Shown piece by piece: positions 28,020 to 36,848 of a stretch of 37,354 nt of DNA (positions are counted from its first letter, which is position 1; each line of letters starts with the position of its first letter). This DNA comes from Pleurocapsa sp. MO_192.B19 (GTDB lineage Bacteria > Cyanobacteriota > Cyanobacteriia > Cyanobacteriales > Xenococcaceae). Below the pieces are notes generated by a model, which did not search any database, was not told the DNA's origin, and was given only the letters and a program-made list of their open reading frames with translations. The stretch covers positions 1 through 37,354 of the forward strand of contig JASJDX010000004.1 in assembly GCA_030064975.1 (NCBI GenBank), given 5' to 3'. A program made the position numbers and the translations under genes.

Positions 28020-28131
28020 GACTTCTCGTTCCTTACTCGAACTTAGAAATATAGTTACACAATAGTATTATTAAAGTCTTATGTATTAATGTGAAGAACT
28101 AGAGAAATTTTTAGTTACTGTTAACTCATTC

Positions 28132-28308
28132 TTGGACTTTGGACAAAATTTGATTTTTTGTCTTTCGTTTCCAAGTATGTTTGATTATTTTAATCAATAG
28201 TTCAGTCAAATTGAGGACTTGGAAAACTCAGTTAAATTCAGGTTGAACCCCTAACTTGCACCAAGAAAAGTTGATGAGTTTAATCATATTTTTTTGTCCA
28301 AAGTCCAA
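28132..28308. mobile_element. 177-bp MITE-like element
   Basis: 17-bp perfect inverted ends TTGGACTTTGGACAAAA (28132-28148) / TTTTGTCCAAAGTCCAA (28292-28308), flanked by TCATTC at 28126-28131 and 28309-28314. Confidence 0.88.
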
Positions 28309-29709
28309 TCATTCCCATTGGGCAAAAATTTCTTTAATTTGGGCGATCGCTTCATCAGCAGCTTGTTCAGCAGATATTTTATCTAGAACTACTTTGGTGA
28401 TAGCCTTTCCCCAAATACTATCCTTCAACACCAAACTATAAGCAGGATTTAAGACTGTGTATGGTAGACGAATGTCTCCTCTCAGAAATGGTTGGACAGC
28501 AGTCGAAATATGAGGATCGGCTGGATCTGTCCAGAAGGGATCTGCTAAAACCTTCTTATTTACTGGCAAATAACGCCCTCTAGCAGCTTTAATGTATTTA
28601 CTGATTACCTCTGGTTGATTTAAATAAGCAAGAAAGTCCTTGGCTAATTTTTGATTATCCGAGTCAGCTAGAATAATTGCTTGCCTGATCATGGCTATGT
28701 AACGCATTGGTTTGCCGCTGGGTTTATCAGGATATTTCGTTGTGACCATCTGATGATAATAGATCTCCTCGTTTTGTTTGACTGCAGCAGGAATAGAGAG
28801 AGATTGGTTGGGAGTCATAACTACCAAGTGGTTGATAAAGCTACGATTATTGTCTGGGTTTAACCACTTGACTGCCCCTGGAGGAACATAACCCTGGCTA
28901 TAAAATTGAGTGTACCAGTTGATGCAGTCTATAATACCCTGGCGTACTTGGGGATTATCTACCTGTAACTGACCTTTCCTGTCTAAAATTTCTACGTCGT
29001 AAGCTTCTATAATCTGCTCAAAAATATCGTCCGTATCGGCTGCTTCGACTGACATAGGCAAACCAATCCCATAAATTTTTGGGGACTCATCTTGAGTTGC
29101 TAGTTTATCTTGTACTTGTTGCCAAAACTGCCAGAAAGTATCCCAATCTTGAGGAAGATCTCCATCGCTTTTTCCTGCTTGTTGGAGTAAATCTCGCCAG
29201 TAAAAAATATGAGGGATCCCTATATGGATAGGAATGGCGTAATAACTTCGCTTTTTTTCTCGGTGATTATAAAAATAAGTGGTAGCTAAAACAGTATCAG
29301 AATAAAAATCTTTAATCGGTTCGATAACATCAGAAACATCTGCTAGTTTGCCTTCCCAAGCTAAACCAGGACTAAGCAAGCGATCGGCAGCATCATTCAT
29401 TAAAACATCAGGAGGATTGCCAGCTTGAATCGCTCTTTCTGTTTTGAGGAATAGCTCGTCATTGGTATAGAAAGATATTTTTGCTTGGTTACCAGTTTCT
29501 TGTTCCCAATTACTGACAACTGCACGTAATGCTTCATCTTCTTCGGGATAATAGCCTTTATCCCACCAGATTTTTAAAACTTTTTCAGGATTTGGCGATC
29601 GCGGTTTGGCAACCTGAGTGTTTTGTAATTGGGTATCAGAATTACAAGCAATAACTAGCATTAAGCTGGCGATCGCCAAAGCAAAGTAATTTAATAATCT
29701 TTTGGTCAT
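28309..29709 (-). CDS. ABC-type extracellular solute-binding lipoprotein, copy C
   Basis: MTKRLLNYFALAIASLMLVIACNSDTQLQNTQV; leader nearly identical to copy B. Confidence 0.88.
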   Translation of the reverse strand: MTKRLLNYFALAIASLMLVIACNSDTQLQNTQVAKPRSPNPEKVLKIWWDKGYYPEEDEALRAVVSNWEQETGNQAKISFYTNDELFLKTERAIQAGNPPDVLMNDAADRLLSPGLAWEGKLADVSDVIEPIKDFYSDTVLATTYFYNHREKKRSYYAIPIHIGIPHIFYWRDLLQQAGKSDGDLPQDWDTFWQFWQQVQDKLATQDESPKIYGIGLPMSVEAADTDDIFEQIIEAYDVEILDRKGQLQVDNPQVRQGIIDCINWYTQFYSQGYVPPGAVKWLNPDNNRSFINHLVVMTPNQSLSIPAAVKQNEEIYYHQMVTTKYPDKPSGKPMRYIAMIRQAIILADSDNQKLAKDFLAYLNQPEVISKYIKAARGRYLPVNKKVLADPFWTDPADPHISTAVQPFLRGDIRLPYTVLNPAYSLVLKDSIWGKAITKVVLDKISAEQAADEAIAQIKEIFAQWE

Positions 29710-29978
29710 GACTTCTCAAACTTACTCGAACTTAAAAATATAGTTACACAATAGTATTATTAAGGTCTTATTTGGACGTTTCAGCCAAAAATGTACTAAA
29801 AACTACATAGTATTCAACTAAAAGATTGAGAATTCAAATATAATTAAACCCAGCCCAGGCGATGAAATCGCACCATTAAAATTTGGCAACTAGATAGAAA
29901 CCTATCCAGATGCGGAACAACAGCGGCTATTCGAGCCAGATTAACTTCTCGACAATCGAGTTGGAATAATCTCGTTAG

Positions 29979-30866
29979 TTATCCCACAGTTTTTTGATAT
30001 TGGACTTGATTTTTTCCATTCCATTGGTGAGGCTCTTGTTGGTGAGTCAAACTATCTAATATGCACCAATCTACTGTGGAGATTTTCAGCCCCTTGAACC
30101 AGATCCAGAAGTTGAACAATCGTTCTGAAAGAAAGGCGAATACTCTTTTCTGATAAGTTGAATTAGGTAGGTTGATTTCTTTTTCAAGTAGGCTCAAAAG
30201 GTTAAATAAGAATTGGCAATACTCTTCAAAGATTTCCCACTTTGTTACAAATAAGTTGTTCCAATAAGCATAGCGACTCTGAAGGAAGAACTCGTAAGCT
30301 AGTAAGCCCATCTTGTTATCTAGCTCTGCAAGAAGAGATAGCATTCTGAAAAAAGGATAGATAGGATGATACAGTTTATATTGCTCGATAAATCCTCCCA
30401 CAGGTAAAGGGTTTGGATGAGGTAGAATCATATCCCAATCTTCTAAAGATTTGATGAATGCTTGTTGATAGACGTTTTTGAACTCGGAAAATTTGTCAAA
30501 TAGTTGTTGTTCTGGGATCAGATAGCCTGAACCATAAGATTTGATTGCACTTGTGCGAATCCATTCATTAAGTGAGGGAGGGAGCAGATAACGTCTGTAG
30601 TGACAGAATCCAACTAGGGGACTGGGGATATTCTTCCAGACATAATAAAATGCAGTCAGTTCAGAGTATGAAGAATTCTTTGTGGCTATGTTGTCGTTAT
30701 TATTATCGCGAAATTTAGCAAAGGATTCTTCCTGATTTCCAACTTGGATTAAATGAAGGCAAGGAATATTAGGAAGCCCGATCTTTTTGTGAGCGACACA
30801 GAATATGTTTAGCATTGGAATTTCCATATTTTGATATTGAGTAGAGAAAAAACCCCCCAGTGCCAT
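29979..30866 (-). CDS. DUF4422 (glycosyltransferase-like) protein; start may be internal (MEIPMLNIF)
   Basis: MLNIFCVAHKKIGLP...ATKNSSYSELTAFYYVWKNIPSPLVGFCHYRRYL. Confidence 0.82.
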   Translation of the reverse strand: MALGGFFSTQYQNMEIPMLNIFCVAHKKIGLPNIPCLHLIQVGNQEESFAKFRDNNNDNIATKNSSYSELTAFYYVWKNIPSPLVGFCHYRRYLLPPSLNEWIRTSAIKSYGSGYLIPEQQLFDKFSEFKNVYQQAFIKSLEDWDMILPHPNPLPVGGFIEQYKLYHPIYPFFRMLSLLAELDNKMGLLAYEFFLQSRYAYWNNLFVTKWEIFEEYCQFLFNLLSLLEKEINLPNSTYQKRVFAFLSERLFNFWIWFKGLKISTVDWCILDSLTHQQEPHQWNGKNQVQYQKTVG

Positions 30867-30929
30867 ACAGGAGGGAATTTAAGGCAAAATATTCCGATCG
30901 GCAGAGTTTAATCGATACTGTTGTTCTAG

Positions 30930-31424
30930 CTAAGTAAAATTAATATCGCGATTTACATCGAAATTAGTTCCTGGGGTAAAGCGAATAAAATCTCGTCCGT
31001 CAAATTGCAGAACTCCAATGGATTGATTGTATTGAAATTGATCGGATGAAGATACACCAGTTGCTAAACTATTAATTTCAATTTTGTCATTTTGTATGAA
31101 ATTGAAGTCTTTAATGGTATCAATTCCATTGAATGATGAGTATCGAAATGTATCGCTACCAAAACCACCTTCAAGTAGGTCGCTGCCATCTCCACCAACA
31201 ATTCTGTCATTCCCCAATCCACCTTCAATAGTGTCGTTATCTAGTAGTCCAGAACCACCAAGAAGTTGATCGTGTCCAGAACCACCGACGATACTGTCAT
31301 TCCCAGATCCACCATTAACAAGATCATTACCACCGTTCGCGAAAACGGTATCATTACCTTCTCTTGGAAATAACGTATCTCTAAAGTCACTTCCGAATAG
31401 AGTGTCGTTTTCTGATGTATTCAT
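30930..31424 (-). CDS. Short RTX / hemolysin-type calcium-binding repeat protein
   Basis: Glycine/aspartate-rich nonapeptides: GNDLVNGGSGNDSIVGGSGHDQLLGGSG..NDTIEGGLGNDRIVGGDGSDLLEGGFGSDTF. Confidence 0.93.
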   Translation of the reverse strand: MNTSENDTLFGSDFRDTLFPREGNDTVFANGGNDLVNGGSGNDSIVGGSGHDQLLGGSGLLDNDTIEGGLGNDRIVGGDGSDLLEGGFGSDTFRYSSFNGIDTIKDFNFIQNDKIEINSLATGVSSSDQFQYNQSIGVLQFDGRDFIRFTPGTNFDVNRDINFT

Positions 31425-31764
31425 TGTATTTCTCCTATGTTAAGTTAATTGTTTTAAGGCATTTATTTTTGCCTTTGATTTAGTTATAAAGAGTAATCGA
31501 GAAAAAGTAGAGATAAAAACGAGTATTTTAGAGATATTTTTAAAAAAATATTGTAAAATAGTAAAATATAACCTAAAATAACTTTAGACTATCAATAATT
31601 TCTATATTTTGATATTGAACTTAAAGCGATCGGCTTTGCTGCTTCGTGCAGCGAAATCGCACTGTTGAGAGCTTTTCGATCGCTCGTACTTATTTACTTG
31701 GTTTGCTAGACAAAATAAAAGTTTAATTAGACCAATATTTTTAAGTTGTCACTAATGGGAAAAC

Positions 31765-32511
31765 TCAGGAATTCTCATACATCTGCTTTTGTATCCAGGC
31801 TTCAAACAGTTCGCGCAGCAACCGTTGACGCATGGAGACATTTAACTGGGCTGGAATCAATTTTTCTAGCCTGACAATCGCCAACCATTCTTCTACAGGG
31901 ACAGGATGCCAAAGTTGACCGGGTTGGCTGATGGCAAGCAGACGTGCTAATGTCGGATGCATAGTGCCAAGCTCAACTGGACCAATAATGCCATTGACTT
32001 GGACTTCTCGCCCTTGGGAGTATTGGCGAGCTATTTCGGCAAAAGATTGCTCGTTTTCTTGAATGCGAAAATATAGTTCTTTAGCTATTCCTCGCTCTCG
32101 AATCCGAATTAGAGAATAGATGGCTCGATCTAATTCATGCTTGCGTTTCAAGAAATAAGATTTTAGTTGGTGATTCCATTGCTGGTGCTTAAATTTTTTG
32201 ATTTTGAGTAGCCGAGGGATAAAGACTGTTTCTAAAAACTCTTGGCTCATGCTGTGATGTTTAAGCCATACTTGTAATTTAGTATCGTCGTCGAGTTGAT
32301 TTTGTTCGTAGAATCGCTGGCGTGTGTTCTCTAATTCTTCTTCAGTATAAGAAATAGGTGCGATCGCCTCATCAATGATGCGCTCACGGCGTAATTGGGG
32401 AATCATCTGATAACTAGTGAGTCGTCGAAGAATGTCTTCTCCATTGATGGTGTGGTTTTCCAATTGCAAAACTGTGGTCATAGCTGCCTCCCCTTTTCTT
32501 GGACAGGGCAA
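31765..32511 (-). CDS. parvulin-type peptidylprolyl isomerase
   Basis: LYFRIQENEQSFAEIARQYSQGREVQVNGIIGPVELGTMHPTLARLL...GQLWHPVPVEEWLAIVRLEKLIP. Confidence 0.85.
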   Translation of the reverse strand: MPCPRKGEAAMTTVLQLENHTINGEDILRRLTSYQMIPQLRRERIIDEAIAPISYTEEELENTRQRFYEQNQLDDDTKLQVWLKHHSMSQEFLETVFIPRLLKIKKFKHQQWNHQLKSYFLKRKHELDRAIYSLIRIRERGIAKELYFRIQENEQSFAEIARQYSQGREVQVNGIIGPVELGTMHPTLARLLAISQPGQLWHPVPVEEWLAIVRLEKLIPAQLNVSMRQRLLRELFEAWIQKQMYENS

Positions 32512-32669
32512 TACTGGATAGGATTTTGGGCAAAAACAGTGTAAAGATAGGTTTCTCGGTCAGAATCTTGGGGATCGAGTTCGGCATCGCGAAGCTGATA
32601 TCCTTCAGCGATCGCTCTTTATTTTCAGGCTTTTTCGTCTTAATTGCGTTAATGAACTGGGATTGAGAT

Positions 32670-32945
32670 TTACTTCTGAGAAGACTGTCCAGTCAAGCTC
32701 GAATCATTCATCATTAAAGCCTTTGACTGTTGCCGTTTCTTGATTTTTGCTCCAGTTAAACTCGAACCATTGATAGTGAAGCCCTTGGTCAACTTTTGTG
32801 GTCGGTCTTGACTGGTGGGGCGCGATACCTGACCTATTAAACTCGTGCCATTCAAAGGATATCCAGCTTCGGCGATAGAAGGAATCGAGATAATTCCCAC
32901 ACTCAGTCCTGCAGTTAATAGTAATTGTGGTAAGTTGATTTTCAT
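32670..32945 (-). CDS. Small secreted protein with three NGxSLxGQ-like repeats
   Basis: Signal peptide MKINLPQLLLTAGLSVGIISIPSIAEA; LNGTSLIGQ, INGSSLTGA, MNDSSLTGQ. Confidence 0.65.
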   Translation of the reverse strand: MKINLPQLLLTAGLSVGIISIPSIAEAGYPLNGTSLIGQVSRPTSQDRPQKLTKGFTINGSSLTGAKIKKRQQSKALMMNDSSLTGQSSQK

Positions 32946-33171
32946 TTTTGATACTCTTAACTCAATTTAGTTTTGTTATTAATCACGATATAAAGTTTTC
33001 TCCAGAAGGTCAGTCAAAAAAAGTCTGATAAATTAGCTAGTTCTCTGGAAAATAAGTAAATTGAAATACTGCTTTTTAAAAAAAAGTACGAAAAAGTATT
33101 ATTAAGTGCGATCACTGATATATTGAAAAATATAATATTGAGTCAATTATTTAGTAAATACTGGGAAATCC

Positions 33172-34587
33172 ATGGAGGTTGAAACAGCATTAGCCGTTGC
33201 TGATTCGTTAATCTTTACTAAGACAGGTAAACACCTAAATACGCTCCAGACAGCGATTTTTCGAGGCGCGTGGTTGGGGCAGAAATATGAAGAGATTGCT
33301 GAAGCTAATTACTGTTCTGATTCCCATGTCAAAATGATTGGTGCTACTCTTTGGGAGATACTTTCTGAAGGTTTAGCCGAAAAAATTACTAAGAAGAATT
33401 TCCGTGCTGTTTTGGAAAGACGGGGAAGGGAAGAATTAAAAATTCAAAATTTAGAATCAGAAACAGATGAACTTGATTCTTCAAAAACTGCGGATTTAGA
33501 ATTAAAGCAAGGCGATCGCGATCTTACCTCTATTGAAAAGCCTAATACAGTTTCTACTACTCTCACAACCGAATTAGAATTACCAGAGGGACGGGTTCAA
33601 TTGGGATCCAAATTTTATATCGAACGTCCTCCCATTGAAACTCGCTGCTATGAAACTATATTAAAACCAGGGTCATTAATTCGCATCAAAGCACCGCGAC
33701 AAATGGGAAAGTCTTCCTTAATGGTAAGAATTCTTTCCTATGCTGCTCAACAAAATTACCGTACAGTAACTATTAATTTTCAGTTAGCCGACAGCAAAAT
33801 TTTTCAAGATTTAGATTTGTTTTTAAAATGGTTTTGTGTCAGCCTCAGCAAAGGACTGGGTTTATCGAATAAAGTAGCGGAATATTGGGACGATATTTTC
33901 GGCTCAAAAATGAGTTGTAAAGATTACTTGGAAAATTACTTACTGGCACAATTAGAACATCCCTTAGTATTAGCCTTAGAGGAAGTTGATAGTATTTTTC
34001 AACATTCTGACTTAGCAGATGATTTTTTTCCCTTATTACGTTCTTGGCACGAAGAAGCCAAAAGCAATCCCATTTGGCAAAAACTGCGATTAATCCTGGT
34101 ACATTCTACTGAAGTATATATTCCCCTAAATATCAATCAATCCCCTTTCAATGTGGGTTTACCTGTCGAGTTATCAGAATTTAATTCTTCCCAAATAATG
34201 GATTTAGCTCAAATACATGGACTGGATTGGAATTTAGAGCAAGTCGAACAACTAATGAAAACTATCGGAGGACATCCTTATTTAGTACGAAAGGCTCTTT
34301 ATGATTTAGTCAGAAAACAGCAAACCTTAGAACAATTATTTTCTTTGGCTGACACAGAAACCAGTCCTTTTAGCAATCATCTACGCCGCCATTTATGGCA
34401 TCTGCAAAAACACCCCCATTTGGTTGCAGCTTTGCAAACTGTTCTAAGTTCTAATACTCCTGTGCGTTTAGATTTTGTGGAGATGTTTAAACTACACAGT
34501 ATGGGTTTAGTTCACTTGCGAGGAAATGAAGTGACTCCCCGTTGTGAATTATATCGACGCTATTTTAGCGATCGCCTTGCTCAGTAA
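33172..34587 (+). CDS. AAA-like (AAA_35) ATPase with N-terminal vMAP-type HTH domain
   Basis: ADSLIFTKTGKHLNTLQTAIFRGAWLGQKYEEIAEANYCSDSHVK; P-loop IKAPRQMGKSSLMVRIL; Walker B LVLALEEVDSIF. Confidence 0.87.
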   Translation: MEVETALAVADSLIFTKTGKHLNTLQTAIFRGAWLGQKYEEIAEANYCSDSHVKMIGATLWEILSEGLAEKITKKNFRAVLERRGREELKIQNLESETDELDSSKTADLELKQGDRDLTSIEKPNTVSTTLTTELELPEGRVQLGSKFYIERPPIETRCYETILKPGSLIRIKAPRQMGKSSLMVRILSYAAQQNYRTVTINFQLADSKIFQDLDLFLKWFCVSLSKGLGLSNKVAEYWDDIFGSKMSCKDYLENYLLAQLEHPLVLALEEVDSIFQHSDLADDFFPLLRSWHEEAKSNPIWQKLRLILVHSTEVYIPLNINQSPFNVGLPVELSEFNSSQIMDLAQIHGLDWNLEQVEQLMKTIGGHPYLVRKALYDLVRKQQTLEQLFSLADTETSPFSNHLRRHLWHLQKHPHLVAALQTVLSSNTPVRLDFVEMFKLHSMGLVHLRGNEVTPRCELYRRYFSDRLAQ

Positions 34588-34633
34588 ACAATGTATGATT
34601 CTCTTGTATTGACTATAGTTACCAGTTTTATAG

Positions 34634-35872
34634 TCAAACATGACATTTACTAGCTTGGTAAGGTTTGATCCGTACTGGGCTAACTACAAGCCTCATTATC
34701 GGCTGTCCTAAAAATAAGGAATCACCAACTGCGTTTCGGATAATATTTAAGCTACCGTTTTGATCTGCCCCGTAGACTCGACCATTGCTCGCCTTAAATA
34801 AACCTCGTCTTATTCTTCTCCCTAAATAAGTAATCTGTTTTTTGATTGGTTCTAAATCTAAAAAACTGCACTTGGAAGTATAAGCCTCACCAACAGTAAT
34901 TACTTTTATTCCTACTAATTGACACTTATAAATCAGTTGATTGATAAATGTCGCGTGTGGGATAGCTGTGAATTTTTGATTTGTTTTCTTACCTAAATTT
35001 ACTTTCTGTTTCCAGTTATCATTTTTACCAATTACCAGTAAAGTAATTTTATTCTCAAGCAATCGATCTACTATATATCGACTAGCTGTGTGGAGATAGT
35101 AATCCACTTTGCTATTACGCTTTTGAGTTAATCTTTGAATGCGATTAGAACTGTATTGGTTTTCAGACAACAATGATTGAAGTCTAGCTTTAGTTTTATT
35201 GTAATGATGGTTAGCACTTTTTAATGCTTTACCACATACAATAAACGGTTGAAAGTCTAAAACATTTGAAGTAACACAAGCTAAGTTATTAATTCCAATA
35301 TCAATCCCAGCTACTCTGATATGTTCTTCAGGAGAAACTAATTCTTCTTCCATTTCATAAACAACTTCTATTACATAATTACCTCCTTTGGGTATAATTC
35401 TTACTTCGTCAATCTTTTCTTGTTTTGTTGGAATCGATAAATTAGTGCCAGATGGTTGAATTAACCCTTGTTTTATCCCCCGTTTTGACACGGCTTGGTA
35501 ATTGTAGGTTAGGATATTTCTGCCTTTAGTTTTATGTTTGTATTTGGGGAGCTTTGGCTTACCTAAGAATTTAGAACTATCTGATAAGTAAGCTTTTAGC
35601 GCAGCAAAATAAGACTTGAAACTTTTAGATACTTGTTTAATTACCAACTGAGATACTTTAGCTGGTAAAGCTTTATAATCAACACTTTCTTTTAGCAGAT
35701 GATAAAGTTGATTAAAACTTGGTACAGGCTTACCTTTAAAAAATGCTTGACGACACTGATAAATTCCACAGTTATATAAATTTTTAGACAAAAAAGTCAA
35801 GTTGTCTATCTCTGCATATATAGACTTGGAAGGTTTAATCAAATGCTTTTCAACCAGCTTCATTTTCGCCAT
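34634..35872 (-). CDS. tnpB: IS607-type RNA-guided endonuclease TnpB homolog
   Basis: VAGIDIGINNLACVTSN (RuvC-I), YTSKCSFLDLEPI, GADQNGSLNIIRNA (RuvC-III). Confidence 0.9.
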   Translation of the reverse strand: MAKMKLVEKHLIKPSKSIYAEIDNLTFLSKNLYNCGIYQCRQAFFKGKPVPSFNQLYHLLKESVDYKALPAKVSQLVIKQVSKSFKSYFAALKAYLSDSSKFLGKPKLPKYKHKTKGRNILTYNYQAVSKRGIKQGLIQPSGTNLSIPTKQEKIDEVRIIPKGGNYVIEVVYEMEEELVSPEEHIRVAGIDIGINNLACVTSNVLDFQPFIVCGKALKSANHHYNKTKARLQSLLSENQYSSNRIQRLTQKRNSKVDYYLHTASRYIVDRLLENKITLLVIGKNDNWKQKVNLGKKTNQKFTAIPHATFINQLIYKCQLVGIKVITVGEAYTSKCSFLDLEPIKKQITYLGRRIRRGLFKASNGRVYGADQNGSLNIIRNAVGDSLFLGQPIMRLVVSPVRIKPYQASKCHV

Positions 35873-36428
35873 TCTCCAAACACTTGATTATGCATTCGGT
35901 TTTACGTTTTTGCCTTCTCATTCCATATATTCTCGCGCAGAACGAGGTAATAATAGAGATGAAGTCTTGCATGAGATCCTCTTTCTCTTCTCTGGCTTTA
36001 TTTATTACCTCCACGTCTTTACCAGCTTGATTAAGTAACACTTTGATGTAGTTAAACCCTACTCTAGTTAGTCGCTCTTTATGTTCGCAAACAATTAAAT
36101 GATAATCATCGCGTTGTAGCATCTTAACTAGTTTTTTGCGCGAGTCATTGACACCACTACCCACTTCTTTAACTATACCTACAATTTTATAACCACGAGC
36201 TATACAGTATCTTTCAACTCTTAATGCCTGGGAATCTAAATTAGATTTGTTTTCAGCACTACTAACTCTGGCATAAATAATCACTCCTTCAACTGGTGAG
36301 GAAGTATCGATCAAAATTGTACCTGTAGATAACTGACGACCTTTTAGTTCGCCTCGTTTCCACATTCGATGAGCAGTTCGATAACTTATTCCATGTTGTT
36401 TGGCATAATCGCTTAACTTCATTCCCAT
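35850..36428 (-). CDS. tnpA: IS607 family serine recombinase
   Basis: MKLSDYAKQHGISYRTAHRMWKRGELKG (MerR-like HTH), VIIYARVSSAENKSNLDSQALRVERYC, VCEHKERLTRVGFNYIKVLL. Confidence 0.93.
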   Translation of the reverse strand: MGMKLSDYAKQHGISYRTAHRMWKRGELKGRQLSTGTILIDTSSPVEGVIIYARVSSAENKSNLDSQALRVERYCIARGYKIVGIVKEVGSGVNDSRKKLVKMLQRDDYHLIVCEHKERLTRVGFNYIKVLLNQAGKDVEVINKAREEKEDLMQDFISIITSFCARIYGMRRQKRKTECIIKCLENGENEAG

Positions 36429-36487
36429 ATCATAGACTATTTATGTCTATATTTGTCTATAAAATAGATGAAGTTATTCTATACTAA

Positions 36488-36838
36488 TTACTTGAGGTTA
36501 ATACTTGATAATAAATCTTGTAAATAATCAGAGCTACTTTCAATCGAAAATGCCAAAGCATCATACCAGAAGCCATTTTCAAAATAGATGATAGCAATTT
36601 CCATGTCGGTATTAACGTTTTCTAGATCAGCCTGTACTTTAGAAGAAACTGGTACAAATTCCACAGAAGATGCCAAAATTTCTTGAAGTTGAGCATTTTT
36701 ACTATCATCACAGGGAATAGCTACGTACCAAAGATAAACTTTTCCTTGCTCTAGATTAATCCCTTTGGGCAGCTCTATTTTTGTTATTCCCGGCTGTGTT
36801 ATTAAAAAGCTATTTTCTACTATTGGCTGTGGCACCAT
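36488..36838 (-). pseudogene. DUF928 C-terminal fragment truncated by the IS4 remnant
   Basis: ITKIELPKGINLEQGKVYLWYVAIPCD...AIIYFENGFWYDALAFSIE. Confidence 0.7.
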
Positions 36839-36848
36839 TGGTCACAAC

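Larger units (their letters stand above)
34600..36480 (-). mobile_element. IS607-family element (boundaries approximate)
   Basis: Overlapping tnpA (serine recombinase) and tnpB; short tata/agtc repeats at both ends. Confidence 0.8.
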
